A DNA stretch of 57,945 nucleotides from Paracidovorax wautersii (GCA_009912175.1 WNDQ01000024.1:1-57945), one strand, 5' to 3'. Positions 16,680 through 26,165 are shown, numbered from the stretch's first letter. Translations and numbers: made by a program. Notes: a model not told the origin generated them from the letters alone.

Positions 16680-17423
16680 TCAGTCCAGCAGGTCCGAGTA
16701 GTCCCCGCGGCTGTAGTCCGCGATGGCCGTCCAGGGCTGACGGCCGCCGGGCAGCCGGGTGGCCGTGAGCCGGTAGAGCGAGGTGCCGTGGGCATCCACC
16801 TGCTCGATGCGGCGCGGGTATTGGCCGGCGACATCCCAATCCACCCGCGTTGTCTGTTCCCCTTGCGTGCGTGTGTAGCGCTGCACGCCCGCGCGCAGCG
16901 GGCCTTCGGGTGTCATGGCGCGCAGCGCCACCGGCGTGACGATCCAGTACGCGCCGTCCCACGAGCCGCCGTAGCCCACGTTGCCGTAATGCGCCAGGTC
17001 GACCTCGATCACGCGCCGCGCCTCGGCCAGCACCACTTTTACCGACACCTGGCCTTGCGCGTTGCGCTGCAGCAGCAGCGGCGCACCCTGGGCCTCGTCG
17101 TGTGCGTGGCCGGCGTGCGGGCCGTGGGCGTGTTCGTGCCCGTGGGCCAGGCTGGCCACGATGGCGGGGGGCAGTTCGCGCTCGATCCAGACCTGGCATG
17201 AGCGTCGGTAGACGTGGTTGCTGTAGGTGGTTTCGCGCTGCACGCCGTCCTGGCCGATGCTGCGGGTGTAGTGTGTCACGCGCAGGTCGACCGCGGGCGC
17301 GTCGGCCGCCGCGGCCGCGGCGTTGGCGGGCGCCTGCGTTTGGGCAAGGGCCGGGGGCAGCGCGCCCAGCGCCAGGCCGGCGGCCAGGGCGCAGGGCATG
17401 ATCAGCGTGTGGATCCGGGGCAT
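16680..17423 (-). CDS. Secreted protein of unknown function with His-rich loop
   Basis: Unrecognised protein of 247 residues from the ATG at 17423. It begins with a signal peptide (IMPCALAAGLALGALPPALA) and an Ala-rich linker. A His-rich loop near residues 100-116 (HGHEHAHGPHAGHAHD) looks like a metal-binding patch. The rest is predicted beta-rich with many Tyr/Trp. It lies 20 bp after the first alkaline phosphatase stop on the same strand and is probably co-transcribed. Because alkaline phosphatases need zinc, a role in metal supply is possible, but this is speculation. Confidence 0.7.
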   Translation of the reverse strand: MPRIHTLIMPCALAAGLALGALPPALAQTQAPANAAAAAADAPAVDLRVTHYTRSIGQDGVQRETTYSNHVYRRSCQVWIERELPPAIVASLAHGHEHAHGPHAGHAHDEAQGAPLLLQRNAQGQVSVKVVLAEARRVIEVDLAHYGNVGYGGSWDGAYWIVTPVALRAMTPEGPLRAGVQRYTRTQGEQTTRVDWDVAGQYPRRIEQVDAHGTSLYRLTATRLPGGRQPWTAIADYSRGDYSDLLD

Positions 17424-17443
17424 GGGGGTTGACGGCAGGGTTT

Positions 17444-18964
17444 TCACAGGCCGGCCGCTTCCTTGACCTTGGTGAACACGCGGGTGTTGTCCAGGGTGCC
17501 CTTGAACAGCTTGGCGCCCGCGCCGCCGGCATACAGCATGACGTCGCCGCCGCCGTGGGTTTCCGAGCCGGGCGTGCCCAGGTTGACGCCGACTTCCTGC
17601 AGGAAGTTGTCGTCGGTGGTGTCGACGTGGGTCAGGTCGTCGCGCTGTGCGCTGCGGGCCGGCGCGATCCACGGCTTGTTGCCATCCTCGCCGTTGACCT
17701 GGCTGCCGGCGCTGGCGCCCGGGCGGCCGCCATTGCCGAACACCAGCGTGGTGTAGGGCTTGCCGTCGGCGGCCTTGGCCAACTGGCCGCTCTGGTAGTC
17801 GACGGCCTTGCCCAGGATGGGGTTGCCGATGGCGGTGTAGCCGTTGAAGGCGATGGCGTGGTCGTGGTCGGCGGTCACCACGACCAGGGTGCTGGCCAGG
17901 CTCGGGTCTTTTTTCTGCATGTAGGCCAGCGCGGCCTCGACGGCGGTGTCCATCGCCAGAGTGTCTTCCAGCGCGCGCTTGGCGTTGGTGCCGTGCAGCG
18001 CGTGGTCGATGCGGCCGCCCTCGACCATCAGGAAAAAGCCCTTGTCGTTGCGGCTGAGCACGTCCAGCGCCTTGGTGGTCATCTGCGCCAGGCTGGGCTG
18101 GTTCAGGTTCTGCTGCACGCGGTCGAGTTCGTAGGCCATCTCGCTTTGCGAGAACAGGCCCAGCAGCTTGCCGCTTTGCGTGGCGTCGAGCGCGGCGAGC
18201 TGGCTGCCGGTGCTGACGTAGGTGTAGCCCTTGGCCTGCATGGCCTGGACCAGGTTGGCGTCGTCGGTGCGCTTGCTGCTGGCGTTGACCGACTTGGGCG
18301 GGTAGTTGCGCTGGCCGCCGCCCATGAGCACGTCCACGCCGTCGCCCAGGGCCGTGTTGTAGTTGGCGTGGCCGGGCACCGACTGCTCGGCGATGGTGTT
18401 GTAGCCGTTGCGGTTGCAGATGTGGGCATAGGTGGCCGCGGGCGTGGCGTGGCCCACGCGGGTGGTCGAGACCGCGCCGACCGAGCGGCCCTGTGCCTTG
18501 GCCAACTCCAGCAGGGTGGCCGCGGGCTGGCCGTTGCCGCTGGCGCAGGTCGAGTTCTCGTTGCTGTCGACGTACTGGGTCGATCCGCCGGGCACGTAGG
18601 CCACGGTGTCGGCCGACATCGAGATGACCTCGTTGTTCATCTTCACGCCGGTCATGTAGGCCGACATCGAGGGCGCGCTGTCGGTGGTCTGGCCATCCTT
18701 GGAGAAGGTCTTGACGCGCGCGGCGTATTCCAGGCTTTGCAGTGTCAGGCTGGCGCGTTCGGGCGAGGCCAGCTTGGCGCCCGCGGCGATCTGCTTTTCG
18801 CCCTTGTAGATACGCGCGGCCGTGACGGTGACGGGGCCCATGCCGTCGCCCAGGAAAAAGATGACGTTCTTGGCGCTGTTCTGCGCCAGGGCGGGCGTGG
18901 CCAGGCCGGCCAGGGCGCAGACGAGCGCCAGGGCCAGCGGGGAGTTGCGGAGGATGGATTTCAT
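17444..18964 (-). CDS. phoA: Alkaline phosphatase (PhoA family), secreted
   Basis: Periplasmic alkaline phosphatase, 506 residues, releasing phosphate from phosphomonoesters. Signal peptide LALALVCALAGLATPALA, then the first metal-binding box NVIFFLGDGMG, the catalytic serine block TTDSAPSMSAYMTG (nucleophile Ser96), VEGGRIDHALH, TADHDHAI and ETHGGGDV, which supply the zinc and magnesium ligands. All key residues are present. It follows a second phosphatase gene by 34 bp, so both probably share the Pho-box promoter upstream of that gene. Confidence 0.93.
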   Translation of the reverse strand: MKSILRNSPLALALVCALAGLATPALAQNSAKNVIFFLGDGMGPVTVTAARIYKGEKQIAAGAKLASPERASLTLQSLEYAARVKTFSKDGQTTDSAPSMSAYMTGVKMNNEVISMSADTVAYVPGGSTQYVDSNENSTCASGNGQPAATLLELAKAQGRSVGAVSTTRVGHATPAATYAHICNRNGYNTIAEQSVPGHANYNTALGDGVDVLMGGGQRNYPPKSVNASSKRTDDANLVQAMQAKGYTYVSTGSQLAALDATQSGKLLGLFSQSEMAYELDRVQQNLNQPSLAQMTTKALDVLSRNDKGFFLMVEGGRIDHALHGTNAKRALEDTLAMDTAVEAALAYMQKKDPSLASTLVVVTADHDHAIAFNGYTAIGNPILGKAVDYQSGQLAKAADGKPYTTLVFGNGGRPGASAGSQVNGEDGNKPWIAPARSAQRDDLTHVDTTDDNFLQEVGVNLGTPGSETHGGGDVMLYAGGAGAKLFKGTLDNTRVFTKVKEAAGL

Positions 18965-18998
18965 GGTCGGGATTCCTTGGGGTGCCGGGGATGCGGGG

Positions 18999-20450
18999 TC
19001 ACAGCCCGATGGCGTTCTTGATCAGGCCGAACACGTCGGTGTTGGTGAGCGTGCCCTTGAAGTTCTCGGCGCCCAGGCCTTGCGCGCCCAGGAAGACGTC
19101 GCCGCCGCCATGCGTCTCGGAGGCCATCGGAACGACCGCTTCCTGCAGGTAGTCGGCGTTTTCGAGCGTGGCCTCGTCGATGGCGCTGCGCGTGGACGGG
19201 CGGTTGGGGCCGTTGCCGAAACCCAGCACGGTGTAGGGGTTGCCGTCCACGTCGGTGGAGGGGCGGCCATCCACGTAGTTCTTGACCAGGCCCAGCACGC
19301 CGGGCTTGCCGGGCTCGGTCTTGCCGGTGATCTGGGCGTAGCCGTTCATCTGCAACGTGTGGTCGTGGTCGGCGGTGACGACGATGAGCGTGTTCTTCAG
19401 CCCCGGGTCGATCGCCTGCATCTTGTCGATGGCGGTCTGCACGGCGTTGTCGAAGGCCACGGTGTCCTGCAGCGCGCGGCGTGCGTTGGTGGCGTGCAGC
19501 GCGTGGTCGATGCGCCCGCCCTCGACCATCAGGAAAAAGCCTTTTTGCCGGGCCGCCAGCGCGTCGATGGCCTTGGCCGTCATCTCGGCAATGCTGGGCT
19601 CCTTGGCCGGGTCGCGGTCGAGGTCGTAGCTCATCTCGCCCGGGGTGAACAGGCCGGCGATCTTGCTGCCGTCGGCGGGCAACTGGTCGAATTCGCCGCG
19701 GCTGGTGGCCAGGCGGTAGCCGGCCTGCTTGAGTTCAGCCGTGAGGTCGCGGCTGTCGTTGCGGCGGCTGCCCTCGCCCTTGGGCAGGAAGTTGCGCAGG
19801 CCGCCGCCCAGGATCACGTCGATGCCGTCGCCCAGTCGGCTGTTGTAGCCTGCGCCGCCGGGCACCAGTGCCGCGGCGATGGTGTTGTAGGCGTCGCGGT
19901 GGCAGACGTGGGCGTAGGTGGTGGCGGGCGTGGCGTGCGTGACGCGCGTGGTGGTCACGACGCCCGTGCCGTAGCCGGCGGCCTTCATCTGCTCGAGCAG
20001 CGTCTCGGCCGGCTCGCCATTGCCGCTGGTCGGGCAGGTGGTGTCTTCGCTGGCCACGTAGGCCTTGCCGTTGGCGTCGGTGGCGCGGGTCTCGGGCGAC
20101 ATCGAGATGACCTCGTTGCGCATCTTCACGCCGGTCATGTAGGCGGCCATCGAGGGCGCGCTGTCCGTCACCTGGCCGTCGAGCGAATAGGTGTGGACGA
20201 AGGCGGTCTCGGGCAGCCGGTCGATGGCCAACTCGCCGGCCTCGCCCACCTTGTAGATGCGCGAGGCCGTCAGGGTGGTGATGCCCATGCCGTCGCCCAG
20301 CAAAAAGATCACGTTCTTCTTGGCCGTGGCCACGGGCGGGGTGGTCGTGCCACCGGCGCTGGACGTGCCGTCGCTGCCGCAGGCGGCCAGGGCGATGCAC
20401 AGGCCCGTCATCGGAACGAGCAAGGCGGTTTGAAGGGTTCGGCGTTTCAT
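18999..20450 (-). CDS. Alkaline phosphatase (PhoA family), lipoprotein
   Basis: Second PhoA-type phosphatase, 483 residues from the ATG at 20450. The signal peptide ends in a lipobox (IALAAC, Cys24) followed by a Ser/Gly/Thr-rich linker, so this copy should be membrane-anchored while its neighbour is soluble. Catalytic motifs are intact: NVIFLLGDGMG, VTDSAPSMAAYMTG (nucleophile Ser97), VEGGRIDHALH, TADHDH and ETHGGGDV. The open frame runs much further upstream only because of codon bias opposite aroC. Confidence 0.92.
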   Translation of the reverse strand: MKRRTLQTALLVPMTGLCIALAACGSDGTSSAGGTTTPPVATAKKNVIFLLGDGMGITTLTASRIYKVGEAGELAIDRLPETAFVHTYSLDGQVTDSAPSMAAYMTGVKMRNEVISMSPETRATDANGKAYVASEDTTCPTSGNGEPAETLLEQMKAAGYGTGVVTTTRVTHATPATTYAHVCHRDAYNTIAAALVPGGAGYNSRLGDGIDVILGGGLRNFLPKGEGSRRNDSRDLTAELKQAGYRLATSRGEFDQLPADGSKIAGLFTPGEMSYDLDRDPAKEPSIAEMTAKAIDALAARQKGFFLMVEGGRIDHALHATNARRALQDTVAFDNAVQTAIDKMQAIDPGLKNTLIVVTADHDHTLQMNGYAQITGKTEPGKPGVLGLVKNYVDGRPSTDVDGNPYTVLGFGNGPNRPSTRSAIDEATLENADYLQEAVVPMASETHGGGDVFLGAQGLGAENFKGTLTNTDVFGLIKNAIGL

Positions 20451-20483
20451 TGGAAGCGGCTTTCCATGCGGCTGAGGAAGAAA

Positions 20484-20650
20484 AAGGGCCCCTCGGTCCA
20501 TCGCTACGCGATGCTCCGATCCCCCGTGGGGATGCTTTTGTCTTGGGGCGGCCCGGCGACAAACAAGGGCCCCTCGGTCCATCGCTGCGCGATGCCCCGA
20601 TCCCCCGTGGGGATGTTTTTGCCTTGGGACGGCCCGGCGACAAAAAGGGC
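20484..20650. repeat. 81-bp tandem repeat (two copies plus remnant) in the phosphatase leader
   Basis: A unit of about 81 bp beginning AAGGGCCCCTCGGTCC occurs at 20484 and 20565 with few differences, and its first six bases recur at 20645. Each unit contains two small hairpins, ATCGC-GCGAT and ATCCCC-GGGGAT, the second followed on plus by a T-rich stretch. The array lies between the Pho-box and the phosphatase start codon, so it would be in the mRNA leader. The rest of the 327-bp gap holds the Pho-box and the aroC promoter area. Confidence 0.85.
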
Positions 20651-20685
20651 GGAGGCCCTGGCTGCCCTGCATCTTGGTGTTGCGC

Positions 20686-20715
20686 AATGAAACCTCTGTG
20701 ACACATAAATGAAAC
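20686..20715 (-). promoter_or_regulatory. Pho-box (PhoB-type binding site)
   Basis: On minus, TTTCATTTATG, TGTCACAGAGG and TTTCATTGCGC follow each other at exact 11-bp spacing, the layout of PhoB direct repeats (consensus CTGTCAT-AAAT-CTGTCAC). The site is about 240 bp upstream of the lipoprotein alkaline phosphatase, pointing towards it. It also lies 63 bp before aroC in the other direction. Confidence 0.7.
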
Positions 20716-20777
20716 ACAACTCTCATTAATGGGGCTGCCGCGAGGGGTGCGTAGCCATCGCGGATAATCCGGCTTCT

Positions 20778-21875
20778 ATGAGCGGCAATACCCTTGGACA
20801 CCTTTTCGCTGTCACCAACTTCGGTGAATCCCACGGCCCGGCCATCGGCTGCGTGATCGACGGCTGCCCGCCGGGCATGGCCTTGTCCGAGGCCGACATC
20901 CAGCCCGAGCTGGACCGCCGCCGCCCCGGCACCAGCCGCCACGTCACGCAGCGCGCCGAGGCCGACCAGGTCGAGATCCTGTCGGGCGTGTACGAAGGCC
21001 GCACCACCGGCACGCCGATCGCGCTGCTCATCCGCAACACCGACCAGCGCAGCAAGGACTACGGCAACATCCTGCAGACCTTCCGCCCGGGCCATGCCGA
21101 CTACGCCTACTGGCACAAGTACGGCGTGCGCGACCCGCGCGGCGGCGGCCGTTCGTCGGCACGCCTGACCGCGCCCACGGTGGCCGCCGGCGCGGTCGCG
21201 CGCAAGTGGCTGCGTGAACGTTTCGGCACCGAATTCCGCGCCTGCATGACGCAACTGGGCGAGATCGCCATCCCCTTCGAGTCCTGGGACCACGTGCCCA
21301 CCAACCCCTTCTTCGCGCCCGTGGCCGACATGGCCACGCTCGAAGCCTACATGGACGAATTGCGCCGCGCGGGCGACTCCTGCGGCGCCAAGCTGCGCGT
21401 GCAGGCCACCCGCGTTCCCGTGGGCCTGGGCGAGCCGCTGTACGACAAGCTGGACGCCGACATCGCCCACGTCATGATGGGTTTGAACGCCGTCAAGGCG
21501 GTCGAGATCGGCGCCGGCTTCGAATCCGTCGTGCAGCGCGGCACCGAGCACGGCGACGCGCTCACGCCCGAGGGTTTCGAGAGCAACAACGCCGGTGGCA
21601 TCCTGGGCGGCATCTCGACCGGGCAGGACATCGAGGTCACCATCGCCATCAAGCCGACCAGCTCGATCCGCTCGCCGCGCCCCTCGATCGACCTGGCCGG
21701 CCAGCCCACCACGGTCGAAACCTTCGGCCGCCACGACCCCTGCGTGGGCATCCGCGCCACGCCCATCGCCGAAGCGCTGCTGGCGCTGGTGGTGATGGAC
21801 CACGTGCTGCGCCACCGCGCCCAGTGCGGCGACGTGCGGGTGGACACGCCCGACATCGCGCGGCAGGGCGGCTGA
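20778..21875 (+). CDS. aroC: Chorismate synthase
   Basis: Converts 5-enolpyruvylshikimate-3-phosphate to chorismate with reduced FMN, the last step of the shikimate pathway; 365 residues, full length. Family signatures are [18 protein letters not shown] at the N-terminus, [27 protein letters not shown] in the middle, and [11 protein letters not shown] with [12 protein letters not shown] at the C-terminus. It is a housekeeping gene between accessory blocks and converges on the LysR pseudogene. Confidence 0.97.
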   Translation: MSGNTLGHLFAVTNFGESHGPAIGCVIDGCPPGMALSEADIQPELDRRRPGTSRHVTQRAEADQVEILSGVYEGRTTGTPIALLIRNTDQRSKDYGNILQTFRPGHADYAYWHKYGVRDPRGGGRSSARLTAPTVAAGAVARKWLRERFGTEFRACMTQLGEIAIPFESWDHVPTNPFFAPVADMATLEAYMDELRRAGDSCGAKLRVQATRVPVGLGEPLYDKLDADIAHVMMGLNAVKAVEIGAGFESVVQRGTEHGDALTPEGFESNNAGGILGGISTGQDIEVTIAIKPTSSIRSPRPSIDLAGQPTTVETFGRHDPCVGIRATPIAEALLALVVMDHVLRHRAQCGDVRVDTPDIARQGG

Positions 21876-21892
21876 GCGCGTCCCGGCCGGTC

Positions 21893-22795
21893 TTACGCGT
21901 TGTTCTTCTGATAGTGCCGGCGCAGCGTCTCGATGAGATCGAGCGCGTAGGCGGGCAGCCGGGACTGGTCGCGCACGAGGATGTAGCGCTCACGCACGCG
22001 CCACGTGTCGGCTAGCTCGACCAGCGCCAGCCGCATGCTGGTGCGGTTGCGGCGGGCGGCGCTCTCGGGGACGATCCCCACGCCCACACCCGCGCCGACC
22101 ATGCGGCACATGGCGTCGAAGCTTGAGAGCTGGATGCGCAGCTTGAGCGGCTTGCCCAGCCGTTCGGTGACCTGGGCCAGAAAGGTCTGCAGCGTGCTGC
22201 CGTGGTGCATGCCCACGTGGTCCTCGCCCAGCGTGTCGGCAAAGGCAATGGCGCGGCGGCGCGCGAAGCGGTGGTCTTGCGCCGTCGCCAGGACCAGGTG
22301 GTCGGTGCTGAAGTGGATGCACTGCAGCCCCAGCGTGTCCACCTGGCCGGCCACGATGCCGATGTCGGCCCGCCCGTCCAGCACGCCGCGGGCGATTTCA
22401 GCATTCGGTTTTTCCTGAAGGTCGACGTTCACGCGCGGGTTCGCGGCGAGGTACGACGACAGGATCTCGGGCAGAAAATCGGTCACGGCCGTGGTGTTGG
22501 CGAACACGTGCAGGTGGCCGCGCAGGCCACCGCCATATTCCTGCAGATCGCCGCGCAACTGGTCGACCTGCCGCAGCACGCCGCGCGCGTGGTGCGCAAA
22601 GGCTTCGCCCGGCGGTGCCAGACGAACGCCGCGTGCCTCGCGGTAGAGCAGCGGCAGTCCCGCCTAGGCTTCCAGCGCCTTGATGCGTGCGCTGGCCGCC
22701 GCCAGCGACAGGTGCTGGCGCTCGGCGGCGCGGGTCAGGCTGCCTTCGTCGGCAGCCAGCACGAACAGGCGCAGGTCGGTCAGGTCAAATTGCAT
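21893..22795 (-). pseudogene. LysR-family regulator of the itaconate locus, amber stop
   Basis: LysR-type transcription factor of about 300 residues. It starts MQFDLTDLRLFV with the helix-turn-helix SLTRAAERQHLSLAAASARIKALEA, then meets TAG at 22664-22666 (codon 44). The same frame goes on as AGLPLLYREARGV through a complete effector domain to 21893. The expected codon there is Glu (GAG), so one substitution explains the stop. It is divergent from the hydratase gene in the position of the LysR regulator (RipR/ItcR) of known itaconate loci. The head alone cannot sense an inducer. Confidence 0.88.
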
Positions 22796-22806
22796 GAGGA
22801 AATGAT

Positions 22807-22831
22807 AAGCCTTCGGAAAATCTGAAGGCTT
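22807..22831. promoter_or_regulatory. Dyad operator between LysR and itaconate genes
   Basis: AAGCCTTC and GAAGGCTT are perfect 8-bp inverted arms with nine bases between them, 12 bp upstream of the LysR start and 53 bp before the hydratase ATG. The position and symmetry fit a LysR-type regulatory site. Confidence 0.6.
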
Positions 22832-22883
22832 GGTCTTGAAAATAGCGATAGTGCTCACGCCGCCGCCAGGGGAACATGGCGGC

Positions 22884-23780
22884 ATGACATCCCCAGACCT
22901 ATTGGGCACGCGCGCCATCGATGCCGCGCAACTGGCCCACCTGCAAAGCTGGCTGGGCCGCACCGAAACACAGACCGACGTGATCGCTCCGGCCCCCGTG
23001 CGAGGCCTGGCGGCCACGCTGGACCGGGACGACGACGAGCCGGCGCCCGGCACTGCGCTGCCGCCGCTGTGGCATTGGGCCTACTTCCTGCCGCACGCAC
23101 GCCAGAGCGAGATCGGGCCGGACGGCCACGCGCGGCGTGGCGGTTTTCTGCCGCCGGTGCCGCTGCCGCGCCGCATGTGGGCGGGCGGACGTTTCCACTG
23201 GGAATTGGCCAATCCGCTGCGGGTGGGCGAGACGGTGCAGCGCCGCTCGCGCATCGCCTCGGTCACGCACAAGGCGGGGCGCACGGGCGATCTGCTGTTC
23301 GTGCAAGTGGAGCACCGCTACAGCAACGAGCGCGGCGTGGCGTTGACCGAGGCGCACGACATCGTCTACCGCGCGGCGCCCCGGCCCGGCGACCCGGTGC
23401 CGCCGCCCACGCCGGCCGGCCAGGACGCGGCTTGGCAGCGCGAGGTGGTCCCCGACGACGTGCTGCTGTTTCGCTACTCGGCGCTCACCTTCAACGGCCA
23501 CCGCATCCACTACGACCGCCCGTACGTGACCGAGGTGGAGGGCTACCCCGGCCTCGTCGTGCACGGCCCGCTGATCGCCACCTTGCTGCTGGACCTGCTG
23601 CGCCGCCAGATGCCGGATGCCGCCGTTGCCCGCTTCGAATTCAAGGCCGTGCGGCCCACCTTCGATCTGCATCCGTTTCGCCTGCATGGCGAACCTGCCG
23701 CCGACGGCCGCGGCGTGCGCCTGTGGGCCAGCGACCACGAAGGCTGGCTGACGATGCAGAGCACCGCCACGCTTGCCTGA
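22884..23780 (+). CDS. ich: Itaconyl-CoA hydratase-type MaoC/FAS1-like dehydratase
   Basis: Hotdog-fold hydratase, 298 residues from the ATG at 22884, probably adding water to itaconyl-CoA to give citramalyl-CoA. The N-terminal half is a FAS1-like dehydratase domain (LWHWAYFLPHARQSEIGPDGH). The C-terminal half carries the hydratase motif FRYSALTFNGHRIHYDRPY and GLVVHGPLIATLLLDLLR. Length and layout match the Ich/HTD2 group. It is the first gene of a plus-strand operon with acyl-CoA dehydrogenase, CoA-transferase, MmgE/PrpD and CitE-like lyase, the set seen at itaconate loci. Confidence 0.85.
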   Translation: MTSPDLLGTRAIDAAQLAHLQSWLGRTETQTDVIAPAPVRGLAATLDRDDDEPAPGTALPPLWHWAYFLPHARQSEIGPDGHARRGGFLPPVPLPRRMWAGGRFHWELANPLRVGETVQRRSRIASVTHKAGRTGDLLFVQVEHRYSNERGVALTEAHDIVYRAAPRPGDPVPPPTPAGQDAAWQREVVPDDVLLFRYSALTFNGHRIHYDRPYVTEVEGYPGLVVHGPLIATLLLDLLRRQMPDAAVARFEFKAVRPTFDLHPFRLHGEPAADGRGVRLWASDHEGWLTMQSTATLA

Positions 23781-23803
23781 TCTTCCCCTTGCCCTGAACA
23801 GCC

Positions 23804-24970
23804 ATGCCCCATCACGCTCCCACCGATCCCTATCAGGACATCCGCGACGCCGTGCAGGCGCTGTGTGCCCAATTTCCCGACGAGTACCACCGCAAGATCG
23901 ACGCGCAGCGCGCCTACCCCGAGGACTTCGTCGGCGCGCTGACCCAGGCGGGCTGGATGGCCGCGCTGATCCCGCAGGAGTACGGCGGCTCGGGCCTGGG
24001 CCTGGCCGAGGCCAGCGTCATCATGGAAGAGATCAACCGCAGCGGTGGCAATTCCGGTGCCTGCCACGGTCAGATGTACAACATGAACACGCTGCTGCGC
24101 CACGGCTCCGAGGCGCAGAAGCAGCATTACCTGCCCCGCATCGCCAGCGGCGAATGGCGCCTGCAGTCCATGGGCGTGACCGAGCCGACCACGGGCACCG
24201 ACACCACCAGGATCAAGACCACGGCCGTGCGCAAGGGCGACCGCTACGTCATCAACGGCCAGAAGGTCTGGATCAGCCGCGTGCAGCACTCGGACTGGAT
24301 GATTCTTCTGGCACGCACCACACCGCTGGCCGAGGTCCAAAAAAAGAGCGAGGGCATGTCCATCTTCATGGTGGATCTGCGTGCGGCCGAAAAAAGCGGC
24401 ATGGCCGTGCGCCCCATCCCCAACATGGTCAACCACGAGACCAACGAGCTGTTCTTCGAGAACCTGGAGATTCCGGCCGAGAACCTGATCGGGCAGGAGG
24501 GCCAGGGCTTCAAGTACATCCTCGACGGCCTGAACGCCGAGCGCACGCTGATCGCGGCCGAGTGCATCGGCGACGGCTATTGGTTCATCGATCGCGTGAC
24601 GAAGTACGTGCGCGAGCGCGAGGTGTTCGGCCGCCCGATCGGGCAGAACCAGGGCGTGCAGTTCCCCATTGCCGAAGCCTTCATCGAAGTCGAGGCTGCC
24701 AACCTCATGCGCTTCAAGGCCTGCGCGCTGTTCGACGCGCACCAGCCCTGCGGCGCCCAGGCCAACATGGCCAAGTACCTGGCGGCCAAGGCCAGTTGGG
24801 AAGCGGCCAACGCCTGCCTGCAGTTTCACGGCGGCTTTGGCTTTGCCAACGAATACGACATCGAGCGCAAGTTCCGCGAAACCCGCCTGTACCAGGTCGC
24901 GCCGATCTCGACCAACCTGATCCTGAGCTACGTCGCCGAACACATCCTGGAACTGCCGCGCTCGTTCTGA
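23804..24970 (+). CDS. Acyl-CoA dehydrogenase family protein
   Basis: FAD-dependent acyl-CoA dehydrogenase, 388 residues. It has the substrate/FAD block QSMGVTEPTTGTDTTRIKTTA, the NGQKVWISRVQHSDWMILLAR segment, and C-terminal FHGGFGFANEYDIERKFRETRLYQ. It lies 23 bp after the hydratase gene. Similar dehydrogenases accompany ict-ich-ccl genes; oxidation of a methylsuccinyl- or related C5-acyl-CoA is a reasonable guess, but the substrate is not established by sequence. Confidence 0.9.
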   Translation: MPHHAPTDPYQDIRDAVQALCAQFPDEYHRKIDAQRAYPEDFVGALTQAGWMAALIPQEYGGSGLGLAEASVIMEEINRSGGNSGACHGQMYNMNTLLRHGSEAQKQHYLPRIASGEWRLQSMGVTEPTTGTDTTRIKTTAVRKGDRYVINGQKVWISRVQHSDWMILLARTTPLAEVQKKSEGMSIFMVDLRAAEKSGMAVRPIPNMVNHETNELFFENLEIPAENLIGQEGQGFKYILDGLNAERTLIAAECIGDGYWFIDRVTKYVREREVFGRPIGQNQGVQFPIAEAFIEVEAANLMRFKACALFDAHQPCGAQANMAKYLAAKASWEAANACLQFHGGFGFANEYDIERKFRETRLYQVAPISTNLILSYVAEHILELPRSF

Positions 24971-25017
24971 ACGCCCCGCGCGCTACATCCACCGTCGACA
25001 CACCTGTCCATCCTCCC

Positions 25018-26165
25018 ATGAGCCAACCACCACTGCCCCTGAGCGGCGTCACCGTCGTCTCGCTCGAACATGCCATTGCCGCGCCTTTCTGCACACGGCA
25101 GCTCGCCGACCTTGGCGCCCGCGTCATCAAGGTCGAGCGGCCGGGCCAGGGCGACTTCGCGCGCGGCTACGACGAGCGCGTCAAGGGCCTGGCTTCGCAC
25201 TTCGTCTGGACCAACCGGTCCAAGGAAAGTCTCACGCTCGATCTGAAGCAGCCCGAGGCGCTCGCGGTGCTCAAGGAACTGCTGCCGCGCGCATGGGCCT
25301 GGACTACGCATCCTTGCGCGCGCAGCACCCGCGGCTGATCGTCTGCGACATCTCGGGCTACGGCCAGGACGGTCCCTGCCGCGACAGAAAGGCCTATGAC
25401 CTGCTGATCCAGAGCGAGGCGGGTTTCCTGTCGGTCACCGGCAGCGCCGATGCGCCCGCCAAGTCCGGCAACTCGGTGGCTGACATCGCCGCTGGCATGT
25501 ATGCCTACAGCAGCATCCTGGCCGCCCTGATCCAGCGCGGCCGAACGGGGCAGGGCGGGCACATCGACGTCTCCATGCTGGAGTCGCTGGGCGAGTGGAT
25601 GGGTTACCCGATGTACTACGCCTACGAAGGCGCGCCGCCACCGCCGCGTGCGGGTGCCGCGCACGCCAGCATCTATCCCTACGGGCCGTTCGCGGCCGGC
25701 GATGGCGGCACGGTGATGCTGGGCCTGCAGAACGAGCGCGAATGGAAGGCCTTCTGCGCCGGGGTGCTGCAGGACGAAACCCTGGCCACGGATCCGCGCT
25801 TCGACACCAATGCTCGCCGCAACCAGCATCGCGAGGTGCTGCAAGCCCTCATCCTGAGTGTCTTTGCGCGGCTCACCACCGCCCAGGTGCTGGAGCGGCT
25901 GGACCAGGCCCAGATCGCCAATGCGCGCATGAACGACATGGCCGGCTTCTGGGCGCATCCGCAACTGAAGGCGCGCGGGCGCTGGCGCCAGGTCGGATCG
26001 CCCGCCGGCGACATTCCGGCGCTGCTGCCGCCCGGGCGCCACAGCAGCTTCGACTACCGCATGGACCCGGTGCCACGCGTGGGCCAGCACACCGACGCCA
26101 TCCTGCGCGAGCTGGGCCATGGCGACGACGCCATCGCCCGATGGCATGCAGAGGGGGTTCTGTGA
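25018..26165 (+). pseudogene. ict: Itaconate CoA-transferase (CaiB family), deletion frameshift
   Basis: Class III CoA-transferase that would activate itaconate by CoA transfer. The N-terminal part (25018 to about 25290: SGVTVVSLEHAIAAPFCTRQLADLGARVIKVERPGQGDFA) is in one frame. The rest (25293-26165, from MGLDYASLRAQHPRLIVCDISGYG) is in another. Compared with relatives, about 14 residues of the DVLVQNLAPGAAAR type are missing exactly at the switch, between two GCGCGC stretches. A deletion of about 43 bp explains both the gap and the frameshift. The catalytic-region motif HIDVSMLES is in the second part, which cannot make a whole enzyme alone. Confidence 0.85.

Noticed and set aside
20484-20650. 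CRISPR-like array
   Set aside because: Only two units of 81 bp without distinct spacers; a simple tandem repeat with hairpins.
20451-21815. N-terminal extension of the lipoprotein alkaline phosphatase across aroC
   Set aside because: The frame is open only because aroC is GC-rich; the lipobox signal at the ATG at 20450 fixes the true start.
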